In this document: piece by piece, positions 1-8,527 of the stretch
How positions within the stretch are numbered: the stretch's first letter is position 1
Layout of the letters: the number at the start of each line of letters is the position of its first letter
From: Actinoplanes sp. NBC_00393
Lineage (GTDB): Bacteria > Actinomycetota > Actinomycetes > Mycobacteriales > Micromonosporaceae
Direction: 5' to 3'
Assembly: GCF_036053395.1 (NCBI RefSeq)
Contig: NZ_CP107942.1
Location: forward strand, 4,492,501 to 4,556,500
DNA length: 64,000 nucleotides
The notes under the pieces: model-generated
What the model was told of the DNA's origin: nothing
Databases searched by the model: none
Seen by the model: the letters and a program-made list of their open reading frames with translations, nothing else
Made by a program: the position numbers and the translations under genes

Positions 1-1360
1 ACGGCAGGTAGAAGGTCCCGCCGGCCCGGTCCGCCGCGTCGATCAGCGCCCGGGTCAGCTCCCGCATCCGCCCGTCCGCCGCCGCGGTCCGCTCCTGCCG
101 GAAGTTCATCACCAGGCCGAACACGTCCTGCCGGGCGTACGCGAGCACGCTGCGGGTGTCCCGCCGCACATCGCGCACGGTGACGTTGAGCAACTCGACT
201 CCCCCATCAGCGATGAGGGGCCGCGCGGCCTGGACGAACTCCCACAGCCGCTGCCGCGGGACGAAGTACTCGTGCAGGATGTCGCTGGTCTGCTCGGAGT
301 GGTCGGCGAAGACCGCGGCCGGCTGGTTCTGGATGGTGTTGCGGCTCATCGGGCGCGCCAGCCAGGGCGCGGCCTCCCGCTCCAGGTGCCAGCGCAGCGT
401 CTTGCCCAGGCCGCTGCCGGCCGAGTTGCGGAACACGGCGCGCTGCAGCTCCGGCGCGGCGGGCCGGGTCAGCGGAAGCACCGCGCCCACGGTTCCCGCC
501 TCGGGCTCGAACCGCACCAGGATCGCCTCGGCCAGGAAGTTACGCGGATCCACCGACAGCCGGCCGTACGCCATCTCGCTGCCCTCGTCGACCAGCGCCG
601 CGAACGTGGCGGCGTAGTCGCTGGTCCGCACGGCATGGAAACTCGGCCGGTAGATCGCGTTGGGCCACACCTCCAGGTCGGCGTCAAGGATCACACCGAA
701 CAGGCCGTAACCGCCCAGCACCAGGCCGAACAGCTCGGCGTTCTCGCCCGGCGAGCAGGTCAGCACGTCGCCGGAGGCGGTGAGCAGCCGCAGCCGCCGT
801 ACCGTGCCGGCGATCGGCGGGTGCCCGGCGTGCCAGCCGTGGCAGTTGACGCTCAGCGAGCCGCCGACCGAGAAATCGTGGTTCGACTGCATGACCTTCG
901 GCGACAGGCCGGCGGCGTTGAGCACCGGGATGAGCTCACGCCAGGTGGCTCCCGCGCCGACCCGGACGACCTGGGCGGCGCGGTCCAGCTCGATCCGGTT
1001 CATCGGCCGGGTGTCCAGCACCCAGCCGCCCGCCAGCATGCTCTGGCCGCCCATCGAGTGCCGGACGCCCGCGACGGCCAGCGGCGGGTCCTGGCCGGCG
1101 GCGATCCGGCGCAGCAGCGGGGCCACGGTCCCGGCGGTGTCCTCGGATGACGCGTCGGCGAACAGCACACCGCGTACTGATGTGGGGTTGAGTCTGCTGG
1201 CGTCGTCGAGCAACGCGCCCGGCGCCGCGCTGCCGGAGATCTCCCCCGGCTCAGCCCACCGCGTGGCGGCGAGGGTTCCCGCGCTGCCCAGGGCCAGTGC
1301 GGCGGCCGCGGTCGCGCCGTGGGTCAGGACCTGTCGCCGTGTCGGGCGCTGTCGACCCAT
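1..1360 (-). CDS. Tat-exported FAD-linked oxidoreductase, C-terminus beyond window
   Basis: The reading frame opens at ATG 1360 and runs off the left edge, giving 453 residues without a stop. The N-terminus PTRRQVLTHGATAAAALAL is a twin-arginine signal, so the folded, FAD-loaded enzyme is probably exported. A FAD_binding_4 (PCMH-type) domain follows: the GVRHSMGGQSM segment near residues 75-85 and SVGGSLSVNCHGW near 140 are typical of the FAD cradle in berberine-bridge and aldonolactone oxidases. The last visible residues, GGTFYLP, resemble the C-terminal substrate-domain end of aldonolactone/cytokinin oxidase-type proteins. The substrate cannot be told from the sequence. It stands alone, divergent from the next gene. 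Confidence 0.85.
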   Translation of the reverse strand, partial: MGRQRPTRRQVLTHGATAAAALALGSAGTLAATRWAEPGEISGSAAPGALLDDASRLNPTSVRGVLFADASSEDTAGTVAPLLRRIAAGQDPPLAVAGVRHSMGGQSMLAGGWVLDTRPMNRIELDRAAQVVRVGAGATWRELIPVLNAAGLSPKVMQSNHDFSVGGSLSVNCHGWHAGHPPIAGTVRRLRLLTASGDVLTCSPGENAELFGLVLGGYGLFGVILDADLEVWPNAIYRPSFHAVRTSDYAATFAALVDEGSEMAYGRLSVDPRNFLAEAILVRFEPEAGTVGAVLPLTRPAAPELQRAVFRNSAGSGLGKTLRWHLEREAAPWLARPMSRNTIQNQPAAVFADHSEQTSDILHEYFVPRQRLWEFVQAARPLIADGGVELLNVTVRDVRRDTRSVLAYARQDVFGLVMNFRQERTAAADGRMRELTRALIDAADRAGGTFYLP

Positions 1361-1471
1361 GATCACGCCGCCGAGTACACCACAGCGGCCCGGGTCACGT
1401 TAGGCCGGCCGGAAGGGTGGGCATAGGAACAAGTGGAACACCGTACTCGAGAGCAACAGGGAAGGCATTCG

Positions 1472-1774
1472 ATGACCACCTACGACAGCACTGTCGGTGC
1501 CCGACAGAACTTCGCCGCAGGTTCCGGCACCGTCGAGGCCACCCAGGACGAGCTCAACGGTTCGCGCCTGGCCTCGGCCGGGCAGGCGGCCCGTAAGCGC
1601 CCCGGCATCACCTCGGCGGCTGTTGCCGCCGTCGCGGCGGTCGCCGCGGCCGGCGTGATCGGCGGCCGCAAGGTCGCGCAGGCGCGCCGCCCGCAGAGCC
1701 GCTGGCAGCGCATCGCGAACCGCGGGCAGAGCGTCCTGCACCGCGGGCAGAGCCTTCTGCGCCGCGGTCGCTGA
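1472..1774 (+). CDS. Small Ala-rich single-pass membrane protein, unknown function
   Basis: A 100-residue protein. ATG 1472 is chosen over an upstream in-frame codon because AGGGAAGG lies at 1458-1465, a good ribosome-binding distance. An Ala/Val stretch (residues about 47-64, SAAVAAVAAVAAAGVIGG) could span the membrane once. It is followed by a very basic tail in which RGQSVLH and RGQSLLR repeat. No family is recognised. A perfect 16-bp hairpin directly downstream suggests a monocistronic gene. It may be a small envelope protein; that is inference from topology only. Confidence 0.6.
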   Translation: MTTYDSTVGARQNFAAGSGTVEATQDELNGSRLASAGQAARKRPGITSAAVAAVAAVAAAGVIGGRKVAQARRPQSRWQRIANRGQSVLHRGQSLLRRGR

Positions 1775-1785
1775 TACCGGCGTTC

Positions 1786-1821
1786 CGATGGGCCGCAGCC
1801 GATTCCGGCTGCGGCCCATCG
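1786..1821 (+). terminator. Perfect 16-bp stem hairpin after the small membrane protein gene
   Basis: CGATGGGCCGCAGCCG (1786-1801), loop ATTC, then its exact reverse complement (1806-1821). It starts 12 bp after the stop at 1774. It lacks a long T tract, which is common for actinomycete terminators. Confidence 0.7.
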
Positions 1822-2003
1822 CCGTCTCCGCCCGGCTGACATGATCCCCCGGTCGATCACCGCACGGCCGCTCGCCGAAAACGTGCCGCCGGTCATGATG
1901 CTGCTGCCGCCGGCCGGCGTGGACTTCGAGGAGATCATCCTGCGCCCGACCGGTGGCCGGTAGCGCCGAAGGGGTGTTCGGCACGTTCGTTCTCCCGTGC
2001 ACT

Positions 2004-2038
2004 TGCCTATTCGACAGAATCTAGTAAACCTATAGGCA
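2004..2038 (+). promoter_or_regulatory. Inverted repeat upstream of ssuD, candidate operator
   Basis: TGCCTAT (2004-2010) and ATAGGCA (2032-2038) are perfect inverted arms 21 bp apart, lying in an AT-rich island just before the ssuD start at 2062. The inner segment contains TAGTAAACC. An AT-rich dyad in otherwise very GC-rich DNA suits a regulator site, perhaps one responding to sulfur limitation; the regulator is not identified. Confidence 0.4.
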
Positions 2039-2061
2039 TTGCGCTGAATGAAAGGGCCGCC

Positions 2062-3231
2062 ATGTCGCTCAAGTTCCACTGGTTCCTCCCGACGAACGGC
2101 GGCGACGGCCGGCACGTGGTCGGCGGTGGTCACGGCCTCGCGGCCGGCAGCTCCGGCCGCCCCGCGGACGTCGCCTACCTGAGCCAGGTGGCCCGCGCCG
2201 CCGAAGACAACGGCTTCGCAGCCGCGCTGACCCCCACCGGCGCCTGGTGCGAGGACGCCTGGCTCAGCACCGCGCTGCTCAGCCAGAACTCCACCCGCCT
2301 GAAGTTCCTGGTCGCCTTCCGCCCCGGCCTGGTCTCGCCGTTCCTGGCCGCACAGATGGCCGGCACCTTCCAGAACATGACCGGCGGCCGGCTGCTGCTC
2401 AACGTGGTCACCGGCGGCGAGAGTCACGAGCAGCGGATGTACGGCGACTACCTGGACAAGGACGCCCGCTACCAGCGCTGCGACGAGTTCCTGGAGATCG
2501 TGCGCCGGCTCTGGGCGGGCGAGACCGTCGACTTCCACGGCGAGCACCTCTCCGTCGACGCCGCCACGCTGGGCCAGATCCCGGACCCGGTCCCGGACAT
2601 CTACTTCGGCGGTTCCTCACCGGCCGCCGGCATCGTCGCGGCCAAGCACGCCGACGTGTACCTGACCTGGGGCGAGCCGCCGGCCGCGGTGGCCGAGAAG
2701 ATCGCCTGGATCCGCAAGCTCGCCGAAAAGCAGGGCCGCGGGCCGGACAACCGGCCGATCCGGTTCGGCATCCGAATGCACACCATCACCCGCGACACCG
2801 CCGAGGAGGCCTGGGCGGAGGCGAACCGGCTGCTCGCCGGGATCTCCCCGGAGACCATCACCAAGGTCCAGCAGGGCCTGCGGCTCAGCGAGTCGGAGGG
2901 CCAGAAGCGGATGCTGGAGCTGCACGGTGGCCGCACCGACGACCTGGAGATCTACCCGAACGTCTGGGCCGGGGTCGGCCTGGTCCGCGGCGGCGCCGGG
3001 ACCGCGCTGGTCGGCAGCCACGAGCAGGTCGCCGACCGGATCGCCGAGTACGCCGCGCTCGGCATCGAGGAGTTCGTGCTCTCCGCGTACCCGCATCTGG
3101 AGGGCGCGTACTGGTTCGGCGAGGGCGTGCTGCCGGTGCTGGCCGAACGCGGCCTGTGGAAGGACGAGCGGCCCCGCCGCAATCACAGCAGCACGGTGCC
3201 TTTCGCCACCGCGGGACGGGCCCGGCCGTGA
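2062..3231 (+). CDS. ssuD: FMNH2-dependent alkanesulfonate monooxygenase
   Basis: A 389-residue luciferase-like flavin monooxygenase. It begins MSLKFHWFLPTNGGDGRHVV and has the SsuD-like segments LTPTGAWCEDAW, NMTGGRLLLNVVTGG and DIYFGGSSPA. SsuD cleaves alkanesulfonates to an aldehyde plus sulfite using reduced FMN, releasing sulfur for cysteine synthesis in the cytoplasm. GAAAGG precedes ATG 2062. The stop overlaps the GTG of the flavin reductase gene by 4 bp, so the reductant supplier is translationally coupled. No sulfonate ABC transporter lies in the window. A dimethylsulfone monooxygenase of the same fold is the main alternative. Confidence 0.9.
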   Translation: MSLKFHWFLPTNGGDGRHVVGGGHGLAAGSSGRPADVAYLSQVARAAEDNGFAAALTPTGAWCEDAWLSTALLSQNSTRLKFLVAFRPGLVSPFLAAQMAGTFQNMTGGRLLLNVVTGGESHEQRMYGDYLDKDARYQRCDEFLEIVRRLWAGETVDFHGEHLSVDAATLGQIPDPVPDIYFGGSSPAAGIVAAKHADVYLTWGEPPAAVAEKIAWIRKLAEKQGRGPDNRPIRFGIRMHTITRDTAEEAWAEANRLLAGISPETITKVQQGLRLSESEGQKRMLELHGGRTDDLEIYPNVWAGVGLVRGGAGTALVGSHEQVADRIAEYAALGIEEFVLSAYPHLEGAYWFGEGVLPVLAERGLWKDERPRRNHSSTVPFATAGRARP

Positions 3232-3734
3232 CCACCTTCGCCACCAACCAGGATCTCGACCCGTCGCGGCTGCGCCAGGCGTTCGGCGTCTTTCCCAGTG
3301 GTGTGGTGGCGCTGGCGGCGTCGGTCGACGGCGAGCTGGTGGGGCTGGCCGCCAGTTCGTTCACGTCGGTGAGTCTCGATCCGCCGCTGGTTTCGGTGTC
3401 GATTGCGCGTACCTCGAAAACCTGGCCCGACCTGCGCCGCGCCGCCCACCTCGGGGTGACCGTGCTGGCCGCACACCACGGCGCGCTGTGCCGGCAGCTG
3501 GCCGGCCCGGTCGAGCACCGCTTCGACGGAGTCCGCGCCTCGGTGACCGAGGCCGGCGCCGTCACCGTCGACGACGGCCTGGCCCACTTCGACTGCTCGA
3601 TCTACCGGGAGGTCGAGGCCGGCGACCACGTCATCGTGCTGCTGCGACTGCACGCCGTGAACCACACAGCGGACCAGAACGGCGGCCCGCTGGTCTTCCA
3701 CCGATCCGCATTCGGGCGTCTGTCGCCCGGCTGA
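3228..3734 (+). CDS. Flavin reductase family protein, NAD(P)H:FMN oxidoreductase
   Basis: A 168-residue split-barrel flavin reductase. The start is GTG 3228, inside a GTGA overlap with ssuD. Family signatures include FGVFPSGVVALAA near the N-terminus, LAASSFTSVSLDPPLVSVS (the flavin-contacting loop) and DGLAHFDCSIY. It most likely supplies FMNH2 to the SsuD next to it, as two-component sulfonate monooxygenases require. It belongs to the DIM6/NTAB-type reductases rather than to the unrelated E. coli SsuE fold, so no ssuE symbol is given. Confidence 0.88.
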   Translation: MTTFATNQDLDPSRLRQAFGVFPSGVVALAASVDGELVGLAASSFTSVSLDPPLVSVSIARTSKTWPDLRRAAHLGVTVLAAHHGALCRQLAGPVEHRFDGVRASVTEAGAVTVDDGLAHFDCSIYREVEAGDHVIVLLRLHAVNHTADQNGGPLVFHRSAFGRLSPG

Positions 3735-3777
3735 GGAAGCGTACTCTCCGGAGTGGTTGCCGAGGGGGTGGTCGGCC

Positions 3778-4834
3778 GTGGCGGACTGGCTGGAACCGTT
3801 CGTCGCCCGGATCAACAGCGCCGGCGACCTGGACGCGGCGCTCGACGTCATGCGGCGGCAGGACCGGCGCGACGGCGTGCCCGAGGTGGGCCGGGCCGCC
3901 CGGCAGGCCGAGCTGGGGCACGCGCTCTTCCTGCGGTACGAGCAGCGCGGCCATCGCCGGTCCCTCGACGCCGCGCTGCGCACGATGGAGTCCGCCGACC
4001 CCGGCGAACTGGCCGACAACCTCGGCGGCGTTCTCCTGCGCACCTACGAGCTGGACAGCGCCCCGGCCCTGCTGGACCGCTCGATCACCTCGTACACCGA
4101 GGCGGTCCGCCGCACGCCGGCCACCGCGCCCGAACGCTCCGGCCGGCTGAGCAATCTCCGACGACTCCCCGGAACTGGCCCGCCGGCTGGTCAGCCTCGG
4201 GTACGGCCTGCTGCGCCGCGACGGCGCCACCGACGCGGACCGGGCCGCCGAGCTGCTCGAACGGGCGGTGGAGCGGACTCCCGGCGACTCGCCCGACCTG
4301 CCGCGCCGGCTCAACATGTACGGCGCGGCTCTGATCCGTCAGGCGGCCGATCCGCCCCGGGCCACCGCGACACTGCGCCGGGCCTGCGAGTCCGCCTTGG
4401 TGATCGACCCGCAGACCGCGCTCTTCTCGGCACGTCTCTGGGGCTGGTGGGCGGAGAACCGGCAGGTCTGGCCGGAGGCGGCCGAGGCGTACGGTTTCGG
4501 TCTGGCCGCGATGCGCACGCTGGTCCGCGTTCAGCTGGTGCGCACCGAGAAGGAGAACTGGCTGCGGGAGACCGCCGGCCTGGGCACCGAGGCCGCCTAC
4601 GCCCACACGGCCGCCGGCTCGCCGCACGAGGCAGTGGTCGCCCTGGAGCAGAGCCGGGCCGCCCTGCTGGACGAAGCGCTGCAACGCGAGCGCGCCGACC
4701 TCGATCAGCTGCGCGGCACCCAGTGGGAGCCCTTGATCGACCGGTACGTGCAGGCGGCCGTCCGCGAGCGCGACCTGCAGGCTCTGCCGGTATCTGAAAT
4801 GCCGGTCGTTGCCCGGCCGCACACGGTGGGCTGA
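3778..4834 (+). pseudogene. TPR-repeat protein broken by a 2-base frameshift
   Basis: From GTG 3778 (GAGGGGG at 3762-3768) the frame reads a helical-repeat protein as far as SGRLSNL near 4155. The coding sense then continues in another frame as DDSPELARRLVSLGYGLLRR and runs to a stop at 4834. The junction reads CAATCTCCGACGAC, and restoring one lost TC dinucleotide rejoins both halves into about 350 residues. The second half ends in the segment EAVVALEQSRAALLDEALQ, typical of TPR regions that precede CHAT protease domains, but no CHAT domain follows. It is paralogous to the intact gene at 37008-38618. It is either a true pseudogene or a sequencing indel; the downstream operon starts 28 bp later. 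Confidence 0.7.
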
Positions 4835-4862
4835 GGCTTCGGGGGACGGAAGGGAGAAGTCC

Positions 4863-5906
4863 ATGACCGTTCCCACCGCGCCGCCACCGGCCGAAGCACC
4901 CGGCGGCGGCCCGGAGAAGATTGACGCCGAGACCCGGGTGGAGCTCTACCGCACGATGGTGCTGGTGCGCGCCTTCGAGGAGGCGATGCTGCGGGAGTAC
5001 CACGCCGACAAGGGTCCCGGTTTCGACATCGGCAAAGGCCTGGTGCCGGGTGAGATGCACCTGGCCGCCGGGCAGGAACCGGTCGCCGCCGGCGTCTGCG
5101 CGCACCTCAGCACCGACGACGCGGTCACCGCCACGCACCGCCCGCACCACTTCGCCATCGCCCACGGCATCGACCTGCGCCGGATGACAGCGGAGATCTT
5201 CGGCCGCGAGACCGGGCTGGGCCGGGGCCGCGGCGGGCACATGCACCTGTTCGACCCGCAGACGCATTTCTCCTGCTCCGGCATCATCGCCGAGGGCTAT
5301 CCGCCGGCGCTCGGGCAGGCCTTCGCGTTCCAGCGCCGGGGCACCGACCGGATCGCGGTCGCGGTCACCGGCGAGGGCGCGGCCAACCAGGGCGCCTTCC
5401 ACGAGTCGCTGAACCTGGCGGCGCTGTGGAAGCTGCCGGTGGTGTTCATCGTCGAGGACAACGACTGGGGCATCTCGGTGCCACGATCGGCGTCGACCAG
5501 CGTGCCGTCGAACGCGGCCCGCGCCGCCGCCTACGACATGCCCGGCGAGCGGGTCGAGGACAACGCGGTCGAGGCCGTGTACGCGGCGGCCGGCCGCGCA
5601 GTCGCGCGGGCCCGCGCCGGCGACGGGCCGAGCCTGATCGAGGTGCACACGTTGCGGTTGTGGGGGCATTTCGAGGGCGACGCCCAGGGCTACCGCAAGG
5701 ACATCGAGGACGTTCCGGGCCGCGATCCGATTCCGACGTACGAGCGGACGCTGCGCGAAGCCGGCCTGCTGGACGACGACGCGGTCTCGCAGTTGCGGGC
5801 GTCGGCTGCCGCCCACGTCGAGGACGCGGTGACGTTCGCCAAGGACAGTCCCGCGCCGGATCCGGCGGAGGCGCTGCGCTACGTGTTCGCCGGGGGTACG
5901 TCATGA
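4863..5906 (+). CDS. Thiamine-diphosphate 2-oxoacid/acetoin dehydrogenase E1, alpha subunit
   Basis: A 347-residue E1 alpha subunit. ATG 4863 follows GGAAGGGAGAAG. HRPHHFAIAHG and GLGRGRGGHMHLFD (residues about 95-140) match the E1 alpha active-site and phosphorylation-loop regions. GEGAANQGAFHESLNLA to VEDNDWGIS is the ThDP/Mg site, with GEG replacing the common GDG. With the beta subunit it decarboxylates a 2-oxoacid, or cleaves acetoin, and acylates a lipoyl domain. The gene overlaps E1 beta (ATGA). The order resembles acetoin dehydrogenase (acoAB) as much as pyruvate dehydrogenase, so the substrate is left open. Confidence 0.88.
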   Translation: MTVPTAPPPAEAPGGGPEKIDAETRVELYRTMVLVRAFEEAMLREYHADKGPGFDIGKGLVPGEMHLAAGQEPVAAGVCAHLSTDDAVTATHRPHHFAIAHGIDLRRMTAEIFGRETGLGRGRGGHMHLFDPQTHFSCSGIIAEGYPPALGQAFAFQRRGTDRIAVAVTGEGAANQGAFHESLNLAALWKLPVVFIVEDNDWGISVPRSASTSVPSNAARAAAYDMPGERVEDNAVEAVYAAAGRAVARARAGDGPSLIEVHTLRLWGHFEGDAQGYRKDIEDVPGRDPIPTYERTLREAGLLDDDAVSQLRASAAAHVEDAVTFAKDSPAPDPAEALRYVFAGGTS

Positions 5907-6925
5907 CGGCGACGGCGGAGACCCACCGGCTGACCACGGCGAAAGCCATGGTCGACGGCATCGCGGCGGAGATGGAACGCGACCCGTCGGTCTTCTACCT
6001 CGGTGAGGACGTCGGCGCCTACGGTGGCATCTTCGGATCGTCGACCGGCCTGCTCGACCGGTTCGGCGCGACCCGGGTGATCGACACGCCGATCTCGGAG
6101 ACCGCGTTCATCGGGCTGGCCGTCGGCGCGGCGGTCGAGGGGATGCGGCCGATCGTCGAGCTGATGTTCGTCGACTTCTTCGGCGTCTGCATGGATCAGA
6201 TCTACAACCACATGGCCAAGATCTCGTACGAGTCGGGCGGCAACGTCCGCGTGCCGATGGTGCTGACCACCGCGGTCGGCGGCGGCTACAGCGACGGCGC
6301 GCAGCACAGTCAGTGCCTGTGGGGCACGTTCGCGCACCTGCCCGGGATGAAGGTCGTGGTGCCGAGCAACCCGTACGACGCCAAGGGCCTGATGATCTCG
6401 GCGATCCGCGACGACAGCCCGGTCGTCTACATGTTCCACAAGGGCGTCATGGGTCTGGCCTGGATGGCGAAGAACCGGCGCGCGATCGACGAGGTGCCGG
6501 ACGAGGCGTACACCGTACCGATCGGCAAGGCCCGCATCGCCCGCCCCGGCGCCGCGGTGACGGTCGTGACGGTCTCGCTGTCGGTGCACCACACCCTCGA
6601 CGTCGCGGAGAAGCTGGCCGGCGAGGGCATCGACGTCGAGGTGATCGATCTGCGCAGCCTGGTCCCGCTGGACCGCGACGCCATCGTCACCTCGGTCCGC
6701 AAGACCGGCCGCCTCGTGGTCGTCGACGAGGACTACCTGTCGTTCGGCCTGTCCGGCGAGGTGGTGGCCTCGGTGACCGACGTGGACCCGTCCCTGCTGC
6801 GCGCCCCGGTGGCCCGGGTCGCCGTTCCGGACGTGCCGATCCCGTACGCGCACTCCCTGGAGTACGCGGTGCTGCCCCGCCACGACCGCATCGAGGCCGC
6901 CATCCGCGACGTGGCCGCGGCATGA
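5903..6925 (+). CDS. 2-oxoacid/acetoin dehydrogenase E1, beta subunit
   Basis: A 340-residue transketolase-like E1 beta subunit. ATG 5903 overlaps the alpha stop. Recognisable parts: VFYLGEDVGAYGGIFG, RVIDTPISETAFIGLAVGAA, EGMRPIVELMFVDFFGVCMDQIYNH and the C-terminal IDVEVIDLRSLVPLDRDAI. It completes the ThDP active site of the alpha2beta2 E1 enzyme and contacts the lipoyl carrier. The following lipoyl-protein gene starts inside its stop codon, so the three proteins are probably made in fixed proportion. The sequence looks acetoin-dehydrogenase-like, but branched-chain or pyruvate substrates cannot be excluded. Confidence 0.9.
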   Translation: MTATAETHRLTTAKAMVDGIAAEMERDPSVFYLGEDVGAYGGIFGSSTGLLDRFGATRVIDTPISETAFIGLAVGAAVEGMRPIVELMFVDFFGVCMDQIYNHMAKISYESGGNVRVPMVLTTAVGGGYSDGAQHSQCLWGTFAHLPGMKVVVPSNPYDAKGLMISAIRDDSPVVYMFHKGVMGLAWMAKNRRAIDEVPDEAYTVPIGKARIARPGAAVTVVTVSLSVHHTLDVAEKLAGEGIDVEVIDLRSLVPLDRDAIVTSVRKTGRLVVVDEDYLSFGLSGEVVASVTDVDPSLLRAPVARVAVPDVPIPYAHSLEYAVLPRHDRIEAAIRDVAAA

Positions 6926-7161
6926 CCGAGGTCCTGTTCCCAGCGCTGTCGAAGGAGGATCCGGCAGCGCTGGGCGTCCTCACCACCTGGTTCGTCACCG
7001 ACGGCGACCAGGTCACGGCCGATCAGCTGCTGGCCGAGGTCCAGGTCGACAAGGTCTCGGTCGAGGTCCCGTCCCCCATCACCGGCGTCATCCATCTGCT
7101 GGTCGACGAGGAGGCGGAGGTCCGCCAAGGCAGCCCCATCGCCACCATCGCGGGTGGTTAG
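6922..7161 (+). CDS. Free-standing lipoyl-domain protein
   Basis: A 79-residue protein consisting of a single biotinyl/lipoyl domain. The lipoylation hairpin reads EVQVDKVSVEVPSPITGVI, with the acceptor lysine in the DK pair near residue 43. The reading frame ends soon after the domain, so no subunit-binding or acyltransferase domain is present. It overlaps E1 beta by ATGA. In the usual complex this domain is the N-terminus of E2. Here it would receive the acyl group from E1 and must pass it to an enzyme encoded elsewhere. The frame is intact up to its stop, so it is not obviously a broken E2. Confidence 0.85.
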   Translation: MTEVLFPALSKEDPAALGVLTTWFVTDGDQVTADQLLAEVQVDKVSVEVPSPITGVIHLLVDEEAEVRQGSPIATIAGG

Positions 7162-7170
7162 GATGACCGC

Positions 7171-7731
7171 ATGAGCGCCGAGGCAGTTGGCAGGTCTTTC
7201 CCTGCAGCCGTCACGCTCGATGATCTTGCGGCGATGAATGCCGCCGACCGGTTCGGCCATCGGTACGAGCTGAGCCCCGAGGGAGCGTTGTCGGTCATGC
7301 CCCCGGCCGATTCAGAGCACGCCGCGATCGCAAGCCGCTTGTTCGCCTGGCTGATCCTGGCCGGGCTGCCAGCAGAGCAGATTCTCCAGACGGTCGGAGT
7401 CAAGCTGCCAGGCCCGGCAGGTGAGGGTGGCCGTATCCCCGACCTGACGATCTGGTCGGCGCCCCAACCGCGCAGTGTCTGGCTGCCGTTGACCGACCTG
7501 CTCGTGGCAGTCGAAATCGTTTCGCCGGGCTCCGCCGCGATGGACGAGGTCGTCAAGGTGCGGGAGTACGCCGAGGCCGGAATCCCGCGGTACTGGATGG
7601 TCGAGCGGGACGCCGCGCAAACCGTGACGCTGCATGTGCTCGGCTCAGACGGCGTCTATGCGGTCGCCGCCAAGATGCCGCTTGCCTGGCTGCTGCAGAC
7701 CGCACCGGCCGACCACCACATCGGCGCCTGA
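7171..7731 (+). CDS. Uma2 family (DUF820) PD-(D/E)XK nuclease-fold protein
   Basis: A 186-residue Uma2 protein. ATG 7171 lies 9 bp after the lipoyl gene. The core contains RYELSPEGALSVMPPA, an RIPDLTIW segment with the metal-binding Asp, VAVEIVSPGSA with the E of the E-x-x motif, and KVREYAEAGIPRYWMVE with the conserved Lys and Tyr. This is the full active-site arrangement of the restriction-endonuclease-like fold. The family is common in actinomycetes and cyanobacteria, often in many copies. Its true substrate is unknown, and its position after the dehydrogenase operon may be chance. Confidence 0.88.
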   Translation: MSAEAVGRSFPAAVTLDDLAAMNAADRFGHRYELSPEGALSVMPPADSEHAAIASRLFAWLILAGLPAEQILQTVGVKLPGPAGEGGRIPDLTIWSAPQPRSVWLPLTDLLVAVEIVSPGSAAMDEVVKVREYAEAGIPRYWMVERDAAQTVTLHVLGSDGVYAVAAKMPLAWLLQTAPADHHIGA

Positions 7732-7735
7732 TCGG

Positions 7736-8527
7736 TCAGGTGAGGCCCTCGCCCACCCGCAGGCGGCCGGGTTGCAGGACCTCGGCGTAGACGCCGAAGC
7801 AGGCGGCCCGGCCCAGGCCCGGCAGGGTGAGCCGGTGGTGCCGCGCCAGGGTGCCCAGCAGGTCGCGGTCGACCAGCTGGTCCGGATCGGCGATGCCGGG
7901 GACCGCGCAGCGCGGCGTCGGCGAGATGACCCGCAGCACCGCCTCGCCTAGCCGCAGCTCCGTGCCGGGCGCCGGGTCGGCCGGCGCGTCGAACACGATG
8001 TTCGGGCGGAAGCGGGCCGCCGGCACCGACGGCCGGCCCAGGCTGGCAGCCAGCGCGGCCAGCGCGCCCGTCGTGACGATGTGCACGTCAGCAAAGTCCA
8101 GGAAGCGCTTGCCGGCGGAGAGGTCCGTCACCGTCTCCTGGCCTGCGCCGACGCCGGCCATCCACTCCGGGACCATGCCGTCCTCGTCCGGCAGCTGCCG
8201 GTGCAGCCGCGCGTTCGGCGGCACCTCCCGGCTCAGCCGTACCGGGCGGCCGAGAAGATCGCTGAGCGCGAGGTCGGCATCGGCGCTGCCGGCCAGCACG
8301 TCTCTGCCCTGTACGCGCAATGTCAGCGCAGACCCCAGCGAGGTGCCGACCCCGAGCAGCCGCCCCCACCGCCGCGGGTGTTTGGCGCTGCCGACCGTCC
8401 CGTCCGCGTCGTCGAGGCACGCCCAGGTGCGGTCGCCGCGCAGGCCGCCGGTTTCGACGACGGCCTCCGGCAGGCTCTCGCCCTGGGCGCTCTTCAGCGG
8501 GTACCGGTACAGCGCGGCAACGCTCAC
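7736..8527 (-). CDS. MOSC domain protein with MOSC N-terminal beta-barrel
   Basis: A 263-residue protein beginning at GTG 8527, which overlaps the radical-SAM stop by 4 bp (GTGA). The N-terminal barrel starts LYRYPLKSAQGESLPEAVVE and GLRGDRTWACLD. The C-terminal MOSC part contains RFRPNIVFDAPA and RVISPTPRCAVPGIADPD, including the conserved Cys that carries a persulfide in MOSC sulfurtransferases. Relatives such as YcbX and the MOCOS C-terminal domain handle sulfur or molybdenum cofactor. Translational coupling to a radical-SAM enzyme suggests they act on the same substrate or that one delivers sulfur to the other; that is inference. Confidence 0.85.
   Translation of the reverse strand: MSVAALYRYPLKSAQGESLPEAVVETGGLRGDRTWACLDDADGTVGSAKHPRRWGRLLGVGTSLGSALTLRVQGRDVLAGSADADLALSDLLGRPVRLSREVPPNARLHRQLPDEDGMVPEWMAGVGAGQETVTDLSAGKRFLDFADVHIVTTGALAALAASLGRPSVPAARFRPNIVFDAPADPAPGTELRLGEAVLRVISPTPRCAVPGIADPDQLVDRDLLGTLARHHRLTLPGLGRAACFGVYAEVLQPGRLRVGEGLT

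Noticed and set aside
1841..1963. 40-codon frame starting MIPRSITARPLAENVPP between the hairpin and the ssuD promoter
   Set aside because: No ribosome-binding site, family or neighbour supports it; it may be a gene remnant or chance. The 1775-2061 gap otherwise holds only the hairpin and the ssuD promoter dyad.
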